From Desulfobulbaceae bacterium (GTDB taxonomy: Bacteria; Desulfobacterota; Desulfobulbia; Desulfobulbales; Desulfobulbaceae): a DNA stretch of 32,153 nucleotides. The DNA lies in NCBI GenBank assembly GCA_030613515.1, contig JAUWLT010000006.1, forward strand, positions 1 to 32,153. The letters are read 5' to 3'. A program made the translations under genes and the position numbers. The notes beneath the pieces are model-generated. The model searched no databases. It saw only the letters and a program-made list of their open reading frames with translations, and was not told the origin of the DNA. Positions 22,358-30,996 of this stretch are shown here, in pieces (positions within the stretch are counted from its first letter, which is position 1; the number at the start of each line of letters is the position of its first letter).

Positions 22358-24235
22358 ATGGGAGAAAAAAAGTTGAACATTGAAGAGTTATCAATCTGGG
22401 ACGATGCGAAACAGATGTTGCGCAAGGCGGAAAGAGACGGCATTGAAACTGCCTGGGACCGGTTGCAGCAACAGTCTCCTCACTGTAAATTTGGTGAAAG
22501 TGGTGTTTGTTGCCGGATATGCACCATGGGGCCATGCCGAATCAGCAAGAAGGCGCCAAGGGGAGTGTGCGGTGCAGATGCAGATGTTATCGTGGCCCGC
22601 AATTTTGGTCGTTTCGTTACCGGCGGTGCTGCCGGACATTCGGATCACGGCCGTGACTGTATCGAGGCTCTGCATGCGGTAGCCCATGGAGAAACCGAAG
22701 ATTATTCGATAAAGGATGAAGCAAAACTCCTTCGGATCGCAGAAGAGGTAGGTATCAGCACAAAAGGGCGTGAACCGCTAGACGTGGCAAAGGATCTGGC
22801 CGCTGAATTTTTTGAAAACTACGGCACAACCAAGAATGAACTTTCTTTTATTGGCCGGGTGCCGGAAAAAAGAAGGGAATTGTGGGCAAATCTTGGTATA
22901 ACTCCGCGCGGAATGGACCGTGAAATAGCCGAAATGATGCATCGTACCCACATGGGCTGCGACAATGATGCGGCCAATACCATGTTGCATGCCGCCCGGA
23001 CCTGTTTGGCTGATGGCTGGGCCGGTTCAATGATTGCCACGGAAGTTTCCGATATCCTGTTTGGTACCCCGAGCCCGAGAAAGGCCCAGGTCAATCTGGG
23101 TGTGCTCAAAGAAGACCAGGTGAATATTCTGGTCCATGGCCATAATCCCATAGTTTCCGAAAAAATTTTAGAGGCGGTCAATGAACCGGAGATGATTGCC
23201 CTGGCCAGGGAGAAAGGAGCTGCTGGAATCAACCTTGCCGGCCTCTGCTGTACCGGTAATGAGTTGATGATGCGTAATGGAATTCCCATGGCCGGCAATC
23301 ATCTGATGACGGAACTGGCCATTGTAACCGGCGCTGTTGAGCTCATTATCGTGGATTATCAGTGTATTATGCCGAGCCTGGTCCAGGTAGGGTCCTGCTA
23401 TCATACCAGGATGGTGACAACAGCTGATAAGGCCCGTTTCACAGGTGCCGAACATGTGAAATTCCAGATGGATAACGGCATGGAGCAGGCCAGAAAGGTT
23501 GTTCGTATGGCCATTGATCGATACGATCTTCGTGATCAAGCCCGCGTCGAAATTCCTCAGGGGCCGGTGGATATTGTAACCGGGTTTTCCAACGAAGCTA
23601 TCTTGCAGGCCCTGGGCGGTTCATTGACTCCGTTGATCGAAGCCATCAAGGCTGGAAAGGTTCGGGGTGTTGTCGGTATAGTGGGGTGCAATAACCCGAA
23701 ATACAAGCACGATTACTGCAATGTCAATCTGACCAGGGAGTTAATTAAGAAGGATATCCTTGTCATCGTAACCGGTTGCGTTACAACAGCGGCAGGCAAG
23801 GCGGGGTTGCTTGTTCCCGAGGCCATTGATCAAGCCGGACCCGGCCTGCAGGAAATTTGCGGTGCCCTGGGCATCCCGCCTGTTATTCATATGGGCAGTT
23901 GCGTGGATAATGCCCGTATACTCCAGCTCTGTGCCATGTTGGCTAATGAGTTGGGCGTAGATATTTCCGATTTGCCGGTGGCGGCCTCCTCGCCGGAATG
24001 GTATTCGGAAAAAGCAGCCGCCATCGGTACCTATGCCGTTGCCTCAGGTATTTATACGCATCTTGGACATCCACCCAACATTACAGGTTCCGAACTGGTG
24101 ACCAATTTGGTACTCTCCGGTCTTGACGATCTGATCGGAGCCTGTTTCGTTGTAGAGCAGGACCCCTTTAAGGCTGCAAATCTCATCGACGAAAGAATCA
24201 AAAGCAAGCGAACGGCACTGGGTTTAGCTGCATGA
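22358..24235 (+). CDS. cooS: Monofunctional anaerobic Ni-Fe carbon monoxide dehydrogenase, catalytic subunit
   Basis: The 625-residue enzyme interconverts CO and CO2. N-terminal cysteines for the B and D clusters are visible (C43, C51/52, C55, C60, C71 in CKFGESGVCCRICTMGPC and GVCGAD). The ligands of the Ni-Fe-S C-cluster are all present: His in LVHGHNP and Cys in GLCCTGNE, VDYQCIMP, GIVGCNNPK, VTGCVTTAAGK and HMGSCVDNAR. There is no acetyl-CoA synthase, CooF or CooC gene in the window, so it is a stand-alone CODH of the CooS group. Such enzymes let sulfate reducers use or detoxify CO, or run it during growth on organic acids. I start at ATG 22358, 7 bases after AGGAGG; a GTG 3 bases earlier is possible. 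A gap of about 120 bases containing a hairpin follows. Confidence 0.96.
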   Translation: MGEKKLNIEELSIWDDAKQMLRKAERDGIETAWDRLQQQSPHCKFGESGVCCRICTMGPCRISKKAPRGVCGADADVIVARNFGRFVTGGAAGHSDHGRDCIEALHAVAHGETEDYSIKDEAKLLRIAEEVGISTKGREPLDVAKDLAAEFFENYGTTKNELSFIGRVPEKRRELWANLGITPRGMDREIAEMMHRTHMGCDNDAANTMLHAARTCLADGWAGSMIATEVSDILFGTPSPRKAQVNLGVLKEDQVNILVHGHNPIVSEKILEAVNEPEMIALAREKGAAGINLAGLCCTGNELMMRNGIPMAGNHLMTELAIVTGAVELIIVDYQCIMPSLVQVGSCYHTRMVTTADKARFTGAEHVKFQMDNGMEQARKVVRMAIDRYDLRDQARVEIPQGPVDIVTGFSNEAILQALGGSLTPLIEAIKAGKVRGVVGIVGCNNPKYKHDYCNVNLTRELIKKDILVIVTGCVTTAAGKAGLLVPEAIDQAGPGLQEICGALGIPPVIHMGSCVDNARILQLCAMLANELGVDISDLPVAASSPEWYSEKAAAIGTYAVASGIYTHLGHPPNITGSELVTNLVLSGLDDLIGACFVVEQDPFKAANLIDERIKSKRTALGLAA

Positions 24236-24249
24236 ACTACAGCAATCCA

Positions 24250-24281
24250 TAGAAGAGAGCGGCAACAGGCCCGTTCTCTTC
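24250..24281 (+). terminator. Hairpin after cooS
   Basis: GAAGAGAGCGG and CCGTTCTCTTC pair with one mismatch around a short loop, about 16 bases past the cooS stop. It probably marks the transcript end. No clear T run follows. Confidence 0.5.
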
Positions 24282-24376
24282 ATTCAATGGTACGCATTAA
24301 CAAATCTTGAGAAAAATCTCCTCTTTTTGTTCAGAGTATTTGAGGGGCAACACAAAATAAATCCAGGAGTGACAAA

Positions 24377-24478
24377 ATGATGGCTTTGCCACGGGCAACG
24401 ACCATTGATCTTTCTGGTTTCGTAGTAAAAAACCACCTCCTGTGGGGATGGATTCTTTATAGATATTTATACAAATAG
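24377..24478 (+). CDS. Possible 33-residue leader peptide before the kinase gene
   Basis: ATG 24377 has a good ribosome-binding site (AGGAG, 7 bases upstream) and opens a 33-codon frame, MMALPRATTIDLSGFVVKNH then LLWGWILYRYLYK, ending at TAG 24476-24478. That is 11 bases before the TTG that starts the histidine kinase. The C-terminal half is hydrophobic and aromatic. It might couple translation of the kinase, which itself lacks a strong ribosome-binding site. No homologue is recognised and the evidence is only positional. Confidence 0.25.
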   Translation: MMALPRATTIDLSGFVVKNHLLWGWILYRYLYK

Positions 24479-24489
24479 GCTTATCACTC

Positions 24490-25515
24490 TTGTACAGCTT
24501 GAAGACTAAAAAATTTAGACCGGCACAGAAGTGGACGCTGCTGGTTTTGCTTGTAGCAGGAATCACGTTTCTGCACTACAGCACTCATCAGAGCCAATAC
24601 TACTTTGATGTATTCTACGGGGAACTCTACTTTCTGCCAATTGCACTGGCAGCTTTCTGGTTTGGTCTGCGCGGGGCTCTGCTTGTCTCTGCCACGATTA
24701 CCGCATGCTACCTGCCCTTTATTTTCCAGCACTGGCAGAGCTTTTCCATGAATGATCTGGATAGAATTCTGTCCATTCTATTGTACAACGGTTTGGCTGT
24801 GCTCACCGGTATTCTGAAAGATCAGCACACGGCAGTCCAGAAGAAGCTGTTGCAAGCTGAAAGCCTGACACTTATGGGCAGATCCCTTGCCGCGGCTGCC
24901 CATGACATGAAAACACCCCTTATGCTTATCGGCGGATTTGCCAAGCGTATATTAAACAAAATGGGCAATAAAGATCCAGCTTATACGAAACTGGCGCTTA
25001 TCATAAAAGAAACAGAGAAAATGGAGAGTATGGTCGGAGATATGCTCGACTTCTCCAAACCTTTAACTCTGAATTTGATTCGAGGAAATTTTGACACAAT
25101 CGTGCAGGATTCCCTGACTAAAGTAAAAGAAACAACTCGGGAGCGCAATGTCGCTATTGAGTACAGGTCTAATTCTGACGTGGTGGACATCAGCTTTGAT
25201 CCTTTGCGGTTGGAACAGGTGCTTGTTAACTTGGTGCGCAATGCTATTGAGGCATCTGCTGAGCAGGGCACGGTGGCGGTAATTCTTTCCCGGTCGCCGG
25301 GAGGTATGGTTCTTGATGTGACGGACAATGGCTGCGGCATACCGTTTGCAGAGAGACAAAAGGTGTTTGATCCCTTCTTTACCACCAAAAAGGAAGGGAC
25401 TGGCCTTGGTCTGCCGATCGTGAAAAAAATTGTCGAGGCCCATGACTGGTCGTTGCAAATCCTGGATAATGACGGCAGGGGCACTATTTTCAGAATCAAC
25501 CTGATGGAGTCATAG
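24490..25515 (+). CDS. Membrane histidine kinase with short hydrophobic sensor
   Basis: The 341-residue kinase begins with three or four closely spaced membrane helices (about residues 16-33 and 48-108) with almost no periplasmic domain. Then come an H-box MGRSLAAAAHDMKTPLMLIGG and an ATPase domain (NLVRNAIEAS, DNGCGI, FDPFFTTKKEGTGLGLPI). The H-box has His-Asp-Met-Lys instead of the usual His-Glu-x-Arg/Lys. I see no ATG before residue 87, so translation probably starts at TTG 24490 (or TTG 24499). An in-frame TAG lies at 24460-24462. No response regulator is adjacent; the receivers at 29405 and 29791 are candidates. The H-box region resembles that of the receiver-kinase at 29791 (IGGFA-RIL in both), so the two may share an origin. 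Confidence 0.82.
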   Translation: MYSLKTKKFRPAQKWTLLVLLVAGITFLHYSTHQSQYYFDVFYGELYFLPIALAAFWFGLRGALLVSATITACYLPFIFQHWQSFSMNDLDRILSILLYNGLAVLTGILKDQHTAVQKKLLQAESLTLMGRSLAAAAHDMKTPLMLIGGFAKRILNKMGNKDPAYTKLALIIKETEKMESMVGDMLDFSKPLTLNLIRGNFDTIVQDSLTKVKETTRERNVAIEYRSNSDVVDISFDPLRLEQVLVNLVRNAIEASAEQGTVAVILSRSPGGMVLDVTDNGCGIPFAERQKVFDPFFTTKKEGTGLGLPIVKKIVEAHDWSLQILDNDGRGTIFRINLMES

Positions 25516-25650
25516 CGTTTACAGGGGATTGATTGCAAATCCGAGCACCTGAGGTTGATTTTTCCAGATAAAATGTTATTTTTAAACCATCAGGTATGTA
25601 GTTAATGACTTTTATGAACTTGTAAGACGTAAGGATAAAAGGAACAAGTG

Positions 25651-25944
25651 ATGCAAAAACCCCAAAATATGTTCTACGAAAAAGAGTGGTGGGTAATCTT
25701 TTTCATTCTTGGTTTTTTCCTAATAAATTATCCGATAATCCATATCTTCAACAAAGATTTCCTGATCTTGGGCTATCCGGTCTTTTTTCTTTATCTGATG
25801 ATCGGCTGGTTCTTTTCCATTGTGGTGATCTTCATTTACGCCTGGCTGTCCGACCGCCGCAAGTTAACAGTGGACAATGGTCAGCAAAAACAATCTCAAC
25901 TCGGCAAGCGCCTCTTAGACCCAACAACGAAAACCGGCAACTGA
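25651..25944 (+). CDS. Small two-helix membrane protein paired with the transporter-kinase
   Basis: The 97-residue protein has two hydrophobic helices (WWVIFFILGFFLINYPIIHI, and FFLYLMIGWFFSIVVIFIYAWL), then a polar tail. Small two-helix proteins of this general shape often precede sodium:solute symporters and may help their assembly. Here the gene is 16 bases ahead of a CbrA-like transporter-kinase, which fits that role. ATG 25651 follows AAGGAACAAGTG; a GTG at 25648 is possible. No catalytic motif is present. I do not name a family. Confidence 0.72.
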   Translation: MQKPQNMFYEKEWWVIFFILGFFLINYPIIHIFNKDFLILGYPVFFLYLMIGWFFSIVVIFIYAWLSDRRKLTVDNGQQKQSQLGKRLLDPTTKTGN

Positions 25945-25960
25945 ACCAAAGGAGAAAAGG

Positions 25961-28900
25961 ACGATCGACTTCACGCCCCGTTTTCTACTGATCGCTTCTA
26001 TTGCCCTGGGCTATCTGCTCCTGCTTTTTGGAGTTGCCTATTATGCTGATCTGCGTAAGCTTAAAGGCAAAAGCATTGTCTCAAACCCTTATATTTATGC
26101 GCTGACCCTGGCCGTCTACTGCTCGTCCTGGACTTTTTACGGCAGCGTCGGTGAAGTCACCAACAGCGGCTTTAAATTTATCACGATCTATCTCGGCCCC
26201 ACCCTGACGGCTTTTTCCTGGGGTTTTATCCTGCGCAAGATGATCCGTATCTGCCAGGAGAACAACATTACCTCCATCGCCGATTTTATCAGTTCCCGTT
26301 ACGGCAAATGCTCTCATCTCGGCGCTCTGGTTACAGTTATCGCCATCATCGGCATCATGCCGTATATTGCCCTGCAACTTAAATCAATCTCCACGACTTT
26401 CGAGATTCTTGTTCATCCTGACCTGCGCCTCGACTTTCACGCTCTGACGAGTACCGCCCGCCATGAATACCCCTTCTACCTTGAAACGGCTTTCTATGTA
26501 TCTTTGGTGCTGGCTGTTTTCGGTGCTCTGTTCGGCGCCCGCTACCTTGACGCTTCGGAAAAACACGAAGGCATGGTTGCCGTCGTTGCTCTGGGATCGG
26601 TGGTTAAACTGGTCGCCTTCTTAAGCGTCGGACTTTTTGTCACCTACGGCATCTTCGATGGATTCAAGGATATTCTCCAACAGATCGCCGATGACGAAAC
26701 CTACCGAGAACTGCTGTTGATCAACACGTCACCGGCCAACAGCTACCAGTCATGGTTTACAATGATCATCCTTTCAATGGCGGCCATCCTCTGTCTGCCG
26801 CGCCAGTTTCATGTCTCTGTAATAGAAAACCAGCGCGAAGAGCATATCAAAAAGGCCATGTACCTCTTTCCTCTTTATCTTTTTCTCATCAACCTCTTTG
26901 TTATCCCGATATCCTTTGGCGGTCTGCTGATAATCGGCGGTCCCTCCTCGATTGCAGACACCTTTGTTCTAACCCTGCCCTTGTTGTATTCACAGGAAGC
27001 TCTCTCGGTTCTGGTTTTCATCGGCGGTCTCTCGGCGGCCATCGGCATGGTCGTTGTTTCTTCGGTAACCCTGAGCACTATGCTGCTCAATCACCTGGTT
27101 ATGCCGCTGCTGCTTTTTTTTAAAGTCAAAGCCGACCTCTCTTTCTGGCTGCTCCATATAAAACGGCTCGGCATTGTCTTGGTGATTTTCCTCGGCTACA
27201 TCTTCTTTCGCCTGATTGGCGATTCCTACATGCTCGTCAACATGGGACTGATCTCTTTTTCAGCGGCAATCCAGACAGCTCCGGCTCTAATCGGCGGCCT
27301 CTATTGGAAACAGGGTACCCGCCATGGTGCAATTGCCGGATTATTGCTGGGTTTTTTCTTTTGGTTCTATACCTTGATGATCCCCTCTTTCGTCTACTCC
27401 GGCTGGTTGCCCGACACTATTTTGTCACACGGCCCTGCAGGTATATGGTGGCTGAATCCGATTGAACTGTTCGGCCTCACCGATTTTGATTTCTACTCCC
27501 ACTCCCTTTTCTGGTCGCTGAGCAGTAATATCATGGCCTATCTGGTGATTTCGTTGACCTGCACACAGGATGAAATCGGCCGTCGCCAGGCGGAAAAATT
27601 CGTCGGTGTTTACAGACCCACGATCGACCGCTTCACACATGAGAAACGCTACGCCAATTTTCCGGCTCTTTCAGAACTCGAAAAAATGATGTCCCGCTTT
27701 ATCGGCAAGCAAAAGGCCCGACAAGTGTTGATTGATTTCTTTGCTACCGTAGATTTTTCCGACAAGCTTGCCGAAATGAGCGACCAGCAACGTATGCAGT
27801 TGGCGACAGAGGTTGAAAAAAATATCGCCGGCGCCGTCGGTTCTTCAGCTGGTCGGATTATCTGCGACACCTACATGAAGGCCCTAGGCTCGGAAATGGA
27901 AGATGTTTTCGATATCTTCGGCAAAATTTCCCTGTCACTGGAAGCCAGCCGGGAGGAGCTGCGGCAGCGGCTCAAAGAGTTATCAGTACTTTATGAAGCG
28001 AGCCGTATGGTCGCTTCTTCTTCCCTCAATCTGAAACAGGTCATGGACGACATACTAGACCTTCTCGTCAATAAATTCGACGTCGACAGCTGCTCGGTAC
28101 GCCTGCTTGGGTACGACGGCATGATGCGAATCAAAGCCCAACGGGGCTTAAAACCGGAATTTGTTCAGTCCGCCGAGCGCCAACCCAGTATGGAGTGTTA
28201 TTCAGGCGAATGTTTTTTGTCCGGCAGGGTCATTCATGTCCCTGATACCGACAAAGTCACCAAGCCTATCTCCACCAATCTGATAACCGAGCAGGGAATA
28301 AAGTCATTCGTCCTGGCGCCGATCCTTTCCGAAAAGGAAATTATCGGCGTCTTGAGTGCGTCGTCAATGAAAGAGAAGGGCTATTTTTCCGACAAATTCA
28401 TCGAGCTCTTCAAAACCCTGGCACAACAACTCGGAGTCGCCATCGGCACGGCCCGGCTCTACGACCAGCTGGCCCGCTTCAACAAACAGTTGGAAGCGAA
28501 AGTTGCCGAGCGCACAGTTGAACTGGAACAAAAATCAATCCAGTTGGCCGAGGCCAACCTGGAATTAAAAGAGCTCGATCGTCTCAAGTCGGAATTCCTC
28601 GCCAACATGTCCCATGAACTGCGCACCCCGATGAATTCCATCATCGGCTTTACTCAAATCCTGCTCGACGAAATTGATGGTGAGATTAATAAAGAGCAAA
28701 AAGCGAGCCTCGAAACCGTCGAGCGTAATGCCAACAACCTGCTCTCTTTAATCAATGATATTCTCGACCTTTCAAAAATCGAGGCCGGTAAGATGATCCT
28801 CACTTTGCAGCCGGTTTCACTTGACAATATCATTGACGACACCATGACCACCTTGAACCCGCTGATTGAAAGCAAAAAACAACTTTTTATCCTGGAAAAG

Positions 28901-29311
28901 GCGGAAAATTTGCCCAGGGTTATTGGCGATAGCGAAAAATTGCGTCAGATTCTGATCAACCTGCTAAATAATGCAATAAAATTCACTGACATTGAGGGTC
29001 GCATAGCTTTACAGGTCGAGCTTTGGACTAAAACCCCGCCAACCGGGCTCGATCCCCTCCAATCCTATATTCGAATCTCGGTTCGGGATAATGGTATCGG
29101 CATCAAGCCGGAAGACCAGGAACGATTATTTGGCGAATTTATCCAGCTTGACGCCTCCGCAAGCCGCAAGTACGGCGGAACCGGATTGGGTTTAAGCATT
29201 ACCAAGCGGTTGGTTGAAATGCATAAAGGCATAATTAAAGTGGAGAGCCGATATGGCGAGGGTTCCACCTTCTCATTCTTTATTCCCACGGAAGCTCAAC
29301 AGACAGTGTAA
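25961..29311 (+). CDS. CbrA-like sodium:solute-symporter/histidine-kinase fusion, apparent ACG start
   Basis: The full product is about 1116 residues. Residues 1-540 are a transporter-like domain with some 13 membrane helices (YCSSWTFYGSVG, ITSIADFISSRYGK, MPYIALQLKSI). A STAC-like linker follows (residues 550-600). Next are a GAF domain (about 673-845), a HisKA domain with phospho-acceptor H885 (NMSHELRTPMNSIIGF) and an ATPase domain (DNGIGIKPED, KYGGTGLGLSI). CbrA of Pseudomonas, a carbon/histidine sensor, has this transporter-STAC-kinase layout. The first ATG (26240) would delete the first 93 residues, which are clearly homologous to the family. The frame instead begins just after AAAGGAGAAAAGG with ACG ATC GAC. 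ACG is a very rare start, so a real ACG start or a T-to-C error is likely. It is the third gene in the signalling cluster and is followed by two receiver proteins. Confidence 0.85.
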   Translation, partial: TIDFTPRFLLIASIALGYLLLLFGVAYYADLRKLKGKSIVSNPYIYALTLAVYCSSWTFYGSVGEVTNSGFKFITIYLGPTLTAFSWGFILRKMIRICQENNITSIADFISSRYGKCSHLGALVTVIAIIGIMPYIALQLKSISTTFEILVHPDLRLDFHALTSTARHEYPFYLETAFYVSLVLAVFGALFGARYLDASEKHEGMVAVVALGSVVKLVAFLSVGLFVTYGIFDGFKDILQQIADDETYRELLLINTSPANSYQSWFTMIILSMAAILCLPRQFHVSVIENQREEHIKKAMYLFPLYLFLINLFVIPISFGGLLIIGGPSSIADTFVLTLPLLYSQEALSVLVFIGGLSAAIGMVVVSSVTLSTMLLNHLVMPLLLFFKVKADLSFWLLHIKRLGIVLVIFLGYIFFRLIGDSYMLVNMGLISFSAAIQTAPALIGGLYWKQGTRHGAIAGLLLGFFFWFYTLMIPSFVYSGWLPDTILSHGPAGIWWLNPIELFGLTDFDFYSHSLFWSLSSNIMAYLVISLTCTQDEIGRRQAEKFVGVYRPTIDRFTHEKRYANFPALSELEKMMSRFIGKQKARQVLIDFFATVDFSDKLAEMSDQQRMQLATEVEKNIAGAVGSSAGRIICDTYMKALGSEMEDVFDIFGKISLSLEASREELRQRLKELSVLYEASRMVASSSLNLKQVMDDILDLLVNKFDVDSCSVRLLGYDGMMRIKAQRGLKPEFVQSAERQPSMECYSGECFLSGRVIHVPDTDKVTKPISTNLITEQGIKSFVLAPILSEKEIIGVLSASSMKEKGYFSDKFIELFKTLAQQLGVAIGTARLYDQLARFNKQLEAKVAERTVELEQKSIQLAEANLELKELDRLKSEFLANMSHELRTPMNSIIGFTQILLDEIDGEINKEQKASLETVERNANNLLSLINDILDLSKIEAGKMILTLQPVSLDNIIDDTMTTLNPLIESKKQLFILEKAENLPRVIGDSEKLRQILINLLNNAIKFTDIEGRIALQVELWTKTPPTGLDPLQSYIRISVRDNGIGIKPEDQERLFGEFIQLDASASRKYGGTGLGLSITKRLVEMHKGIIKVESRYGEGSTFSFFIPTEAQQTV

Positions 29312-29404
29312 ATTAATAGGCAATGATGGTATAATCCAGCTGCGCCTTAATCAAATCAGATGGGCGGATGAGCGGAAGATGTTAGCAAGAATCTCGAGGA
29401 AAGG

Positions 29405-29794
29405 ATGGATAAAGAGAATCAACCGGTGATTCTGGTAGTAGAGGAAAATGATGATAACCGTCAATTGGTACTCAAGATTCTCGGTTGCCGGGGCTATACG
29501 GTTGTCGGGGTAGTCGACGGTCAGGAAGCCCTGACCAAACTGACCAATGTCAATCCCGATCTGATTCTGATGGATATAAACCTGCCAGGCATGGACGGCT
29601 ATGAGGTAACCCGCCGGATACGCCAACAGGAAAAGTTCGCCAACCTGCCGATCGTTGCTCTGACTGCGCATGCCATGGTCGGCGATGAGGAAAAAAGCCT
29701 GGCCGCCGGTTGCAATGCCTATATTACCAAACCGATCAATGCCAGAACCTTTCCGGATTCCATCGCCGCAATCCTCAAGGAATATCAGCCATGA
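29405..29794 (+). CDS. Stand-alone receiver-domain response regulator
   Basis: The 129-residue protein is a single receiver domain. Visible are the acidic cluster VVEENDDNR, the phospho-acceptor Asp in LILMDINLPGMDG, the Thr in VALTAHA and Lys in YITKPI. It has no output domain, like DivK/Spo0F-type relay proteins and those used by hybrid kinases. GAGGAAAGG precedes ATG 29405. Its last four bases (ATGA) overlap the next gene's start, so the two are translated together. Likely donor: the CbrA-like kinase upstream. Likely role: phosphorelay or kinase control. Confidence 0.9.
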   Translation: MDKENQPVILVVEENDDNRQLVLKILGCRGYTVVGVVDGQEALTKLTNVNPDLILMDINLPGMDGYEVTRRIRQQEKFANLPIVALTAHAMVGDEEKSLAAGCNAYITKPINARTFPDSIAAILKEYQP

Positions 29795-30849
29795 CTGAAA
29801 CAATCCTGATTGTTGATGATAACCTCGATAACGTCACCCTGCTCGATAAAGTCTTGGGCGGAGCGGGCTACCGGACCTTAAAGGCTTACAACGGTGAAGA
29901 GGCGGTCAAGCTGACCCGCGAAAAATATCCGGACCTTATTCTTCTCGACATCATGATGCCGGTAATGGACGGCTTTACGGCCTGCGAAATAATCAAAAAA
30001 GATGACACTACCAAACATATACCGATCCTTATGCTGACCGCCAAACAGGAGATCATCGACAAAGTTAAAGGGTTGGAGGTCGGCGCCGACGATTACATTA
30101 CCAAACCATTTGATTTTCGGGAACTGCTTGCCCGCGTCAAATCACGGCTCAAACTGGCCCACGAACATCAACGTAATGTCAGCCAGGTGCGCCACAGGGC
30201 CTTAAGCCGGATGGTTGAAGGAATGGAACACGAAATTCGAAATCCTGTTGTCTCGATCGGCGGTTTTGCCCGCCGTATCCTCGATGCCTTTCCCGATGAT
30301 GACCGTAAGAAGGAGTACGCCAAAGTAATTCTCAAGGAAACCGAAAGGATCGAGCGCATGGTTAAACAGAGCGCCGCTCTCCATGGTCTCTCCAGCGGCC
30401 AAAAAATCGAAATCGACATTCACTCGTTAATAGATGAGGCTTTAGCCCAGACGGCTGATTTAAGCAAACAGCGCCGGGCCTTAATCGAGCGTCATTACAA
30501 TTATAATCTGCCGCCCGTTTTCCTCAACCATGAGAACATGCTCGTTGCCCTGGTCCAGCTTATCAGTAACGGTTTGGAGGCCATCGATGACGGGGGTAAA
30601 CTTGTAATCCGTACATCTTCTGACGATACCGGCCTGAAGATTGAGATAAGCGACAACGGCCACGGCATAAACCCGCAGGACCTCAAACGAATATTTGACC
30701 CCTTCTTTACCAGTAAGCGGTCAGGCGCCGGCATGGGCCTGCCTCTGACCCGTGAAATCATTGACTCTCACCAGGGAACAATCTCCATAGAAAACCGGCC
30801 CGACCGACAGGGAGTCCGGGTAACCGTTACCCTGCCGTCTACCAAATGA
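29791..30849 (+). CDS. Receiver-histidine kinase hybrid (receiver first)
   Basis: The 352-residue soluble protein has an N-terminal receiver (ILIVDDNLDN, phospho-acceptor in LILLDIMMPVMDGF, YITKPFDF). A short coiled linker leads to a kinase core with H-box MVEGMEHEIRNPVVSIGGFA and an ATPase domain (QLISNGLEAI, DNGHGI, FDPFFTSKRSGAGMGLPL). It has no membrane helix or sensor domain, so it is probably switched by phosphorylation of its own receiver rather than by a ligand. ATG 29791 overlaps the stop of the previous receiver (ATGA). The cluster thus contains a sensor kinase, a relay receiver and a receiver-controlled kinase, with no DNA-binding output encoded here. Confidence 0.9.
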   Translation: MTETILIVDDNLDNVTLLDKVLGGAGYRTLKAYNGEEAVKLTREKYPDLILLDIMMPVMDGFTACEIIKKDDTTKHIPILMLTAKQEIIDKVKGLEVGADDYITKPFDFRELLARVKSRLKLAHEHQRNVSQVRHRALSRMVEGMEHEIRNPVVSIGGFARRILDAFPDDDRKKEYAKVILKETERIERMVKQSAALHGLSSGQKIEIDIHSLIDEALAQTADLSKQRRALIERHYNYNLPPVFLNHENMLVALVQLISNGLEAIDDGGKLVIRTSSDDTGLKIEISDNGHGINPQDLKRIFDPFFTSKRSGAGMGLPLTREIIDSHQGTISIENRPDRQGVRVTVTLPSTK

Positions 30850-30996
30850 GTTGATACTCCCTCTGATTTGTCCTTGTAGTTGCCTGCAGAAGATGCCGAT
30901 CCAGACATATACTGTCACCATAATCCTGCCTTCTTTGTCCTCCGCCAATGAAGCTGGTTGTCAATATTAAGGTGGCCTTAAAAAGGAGAGTTTCAA

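Noticed and set aside
24340-24440. c-di-GMP (GEMM) riboswitch-like words before the kinase, such as GGCAAAGCC on the minus strand
   Set aside because: The surrounding conserved blocks and pairing are missing, so the similarity is not enough to call it.
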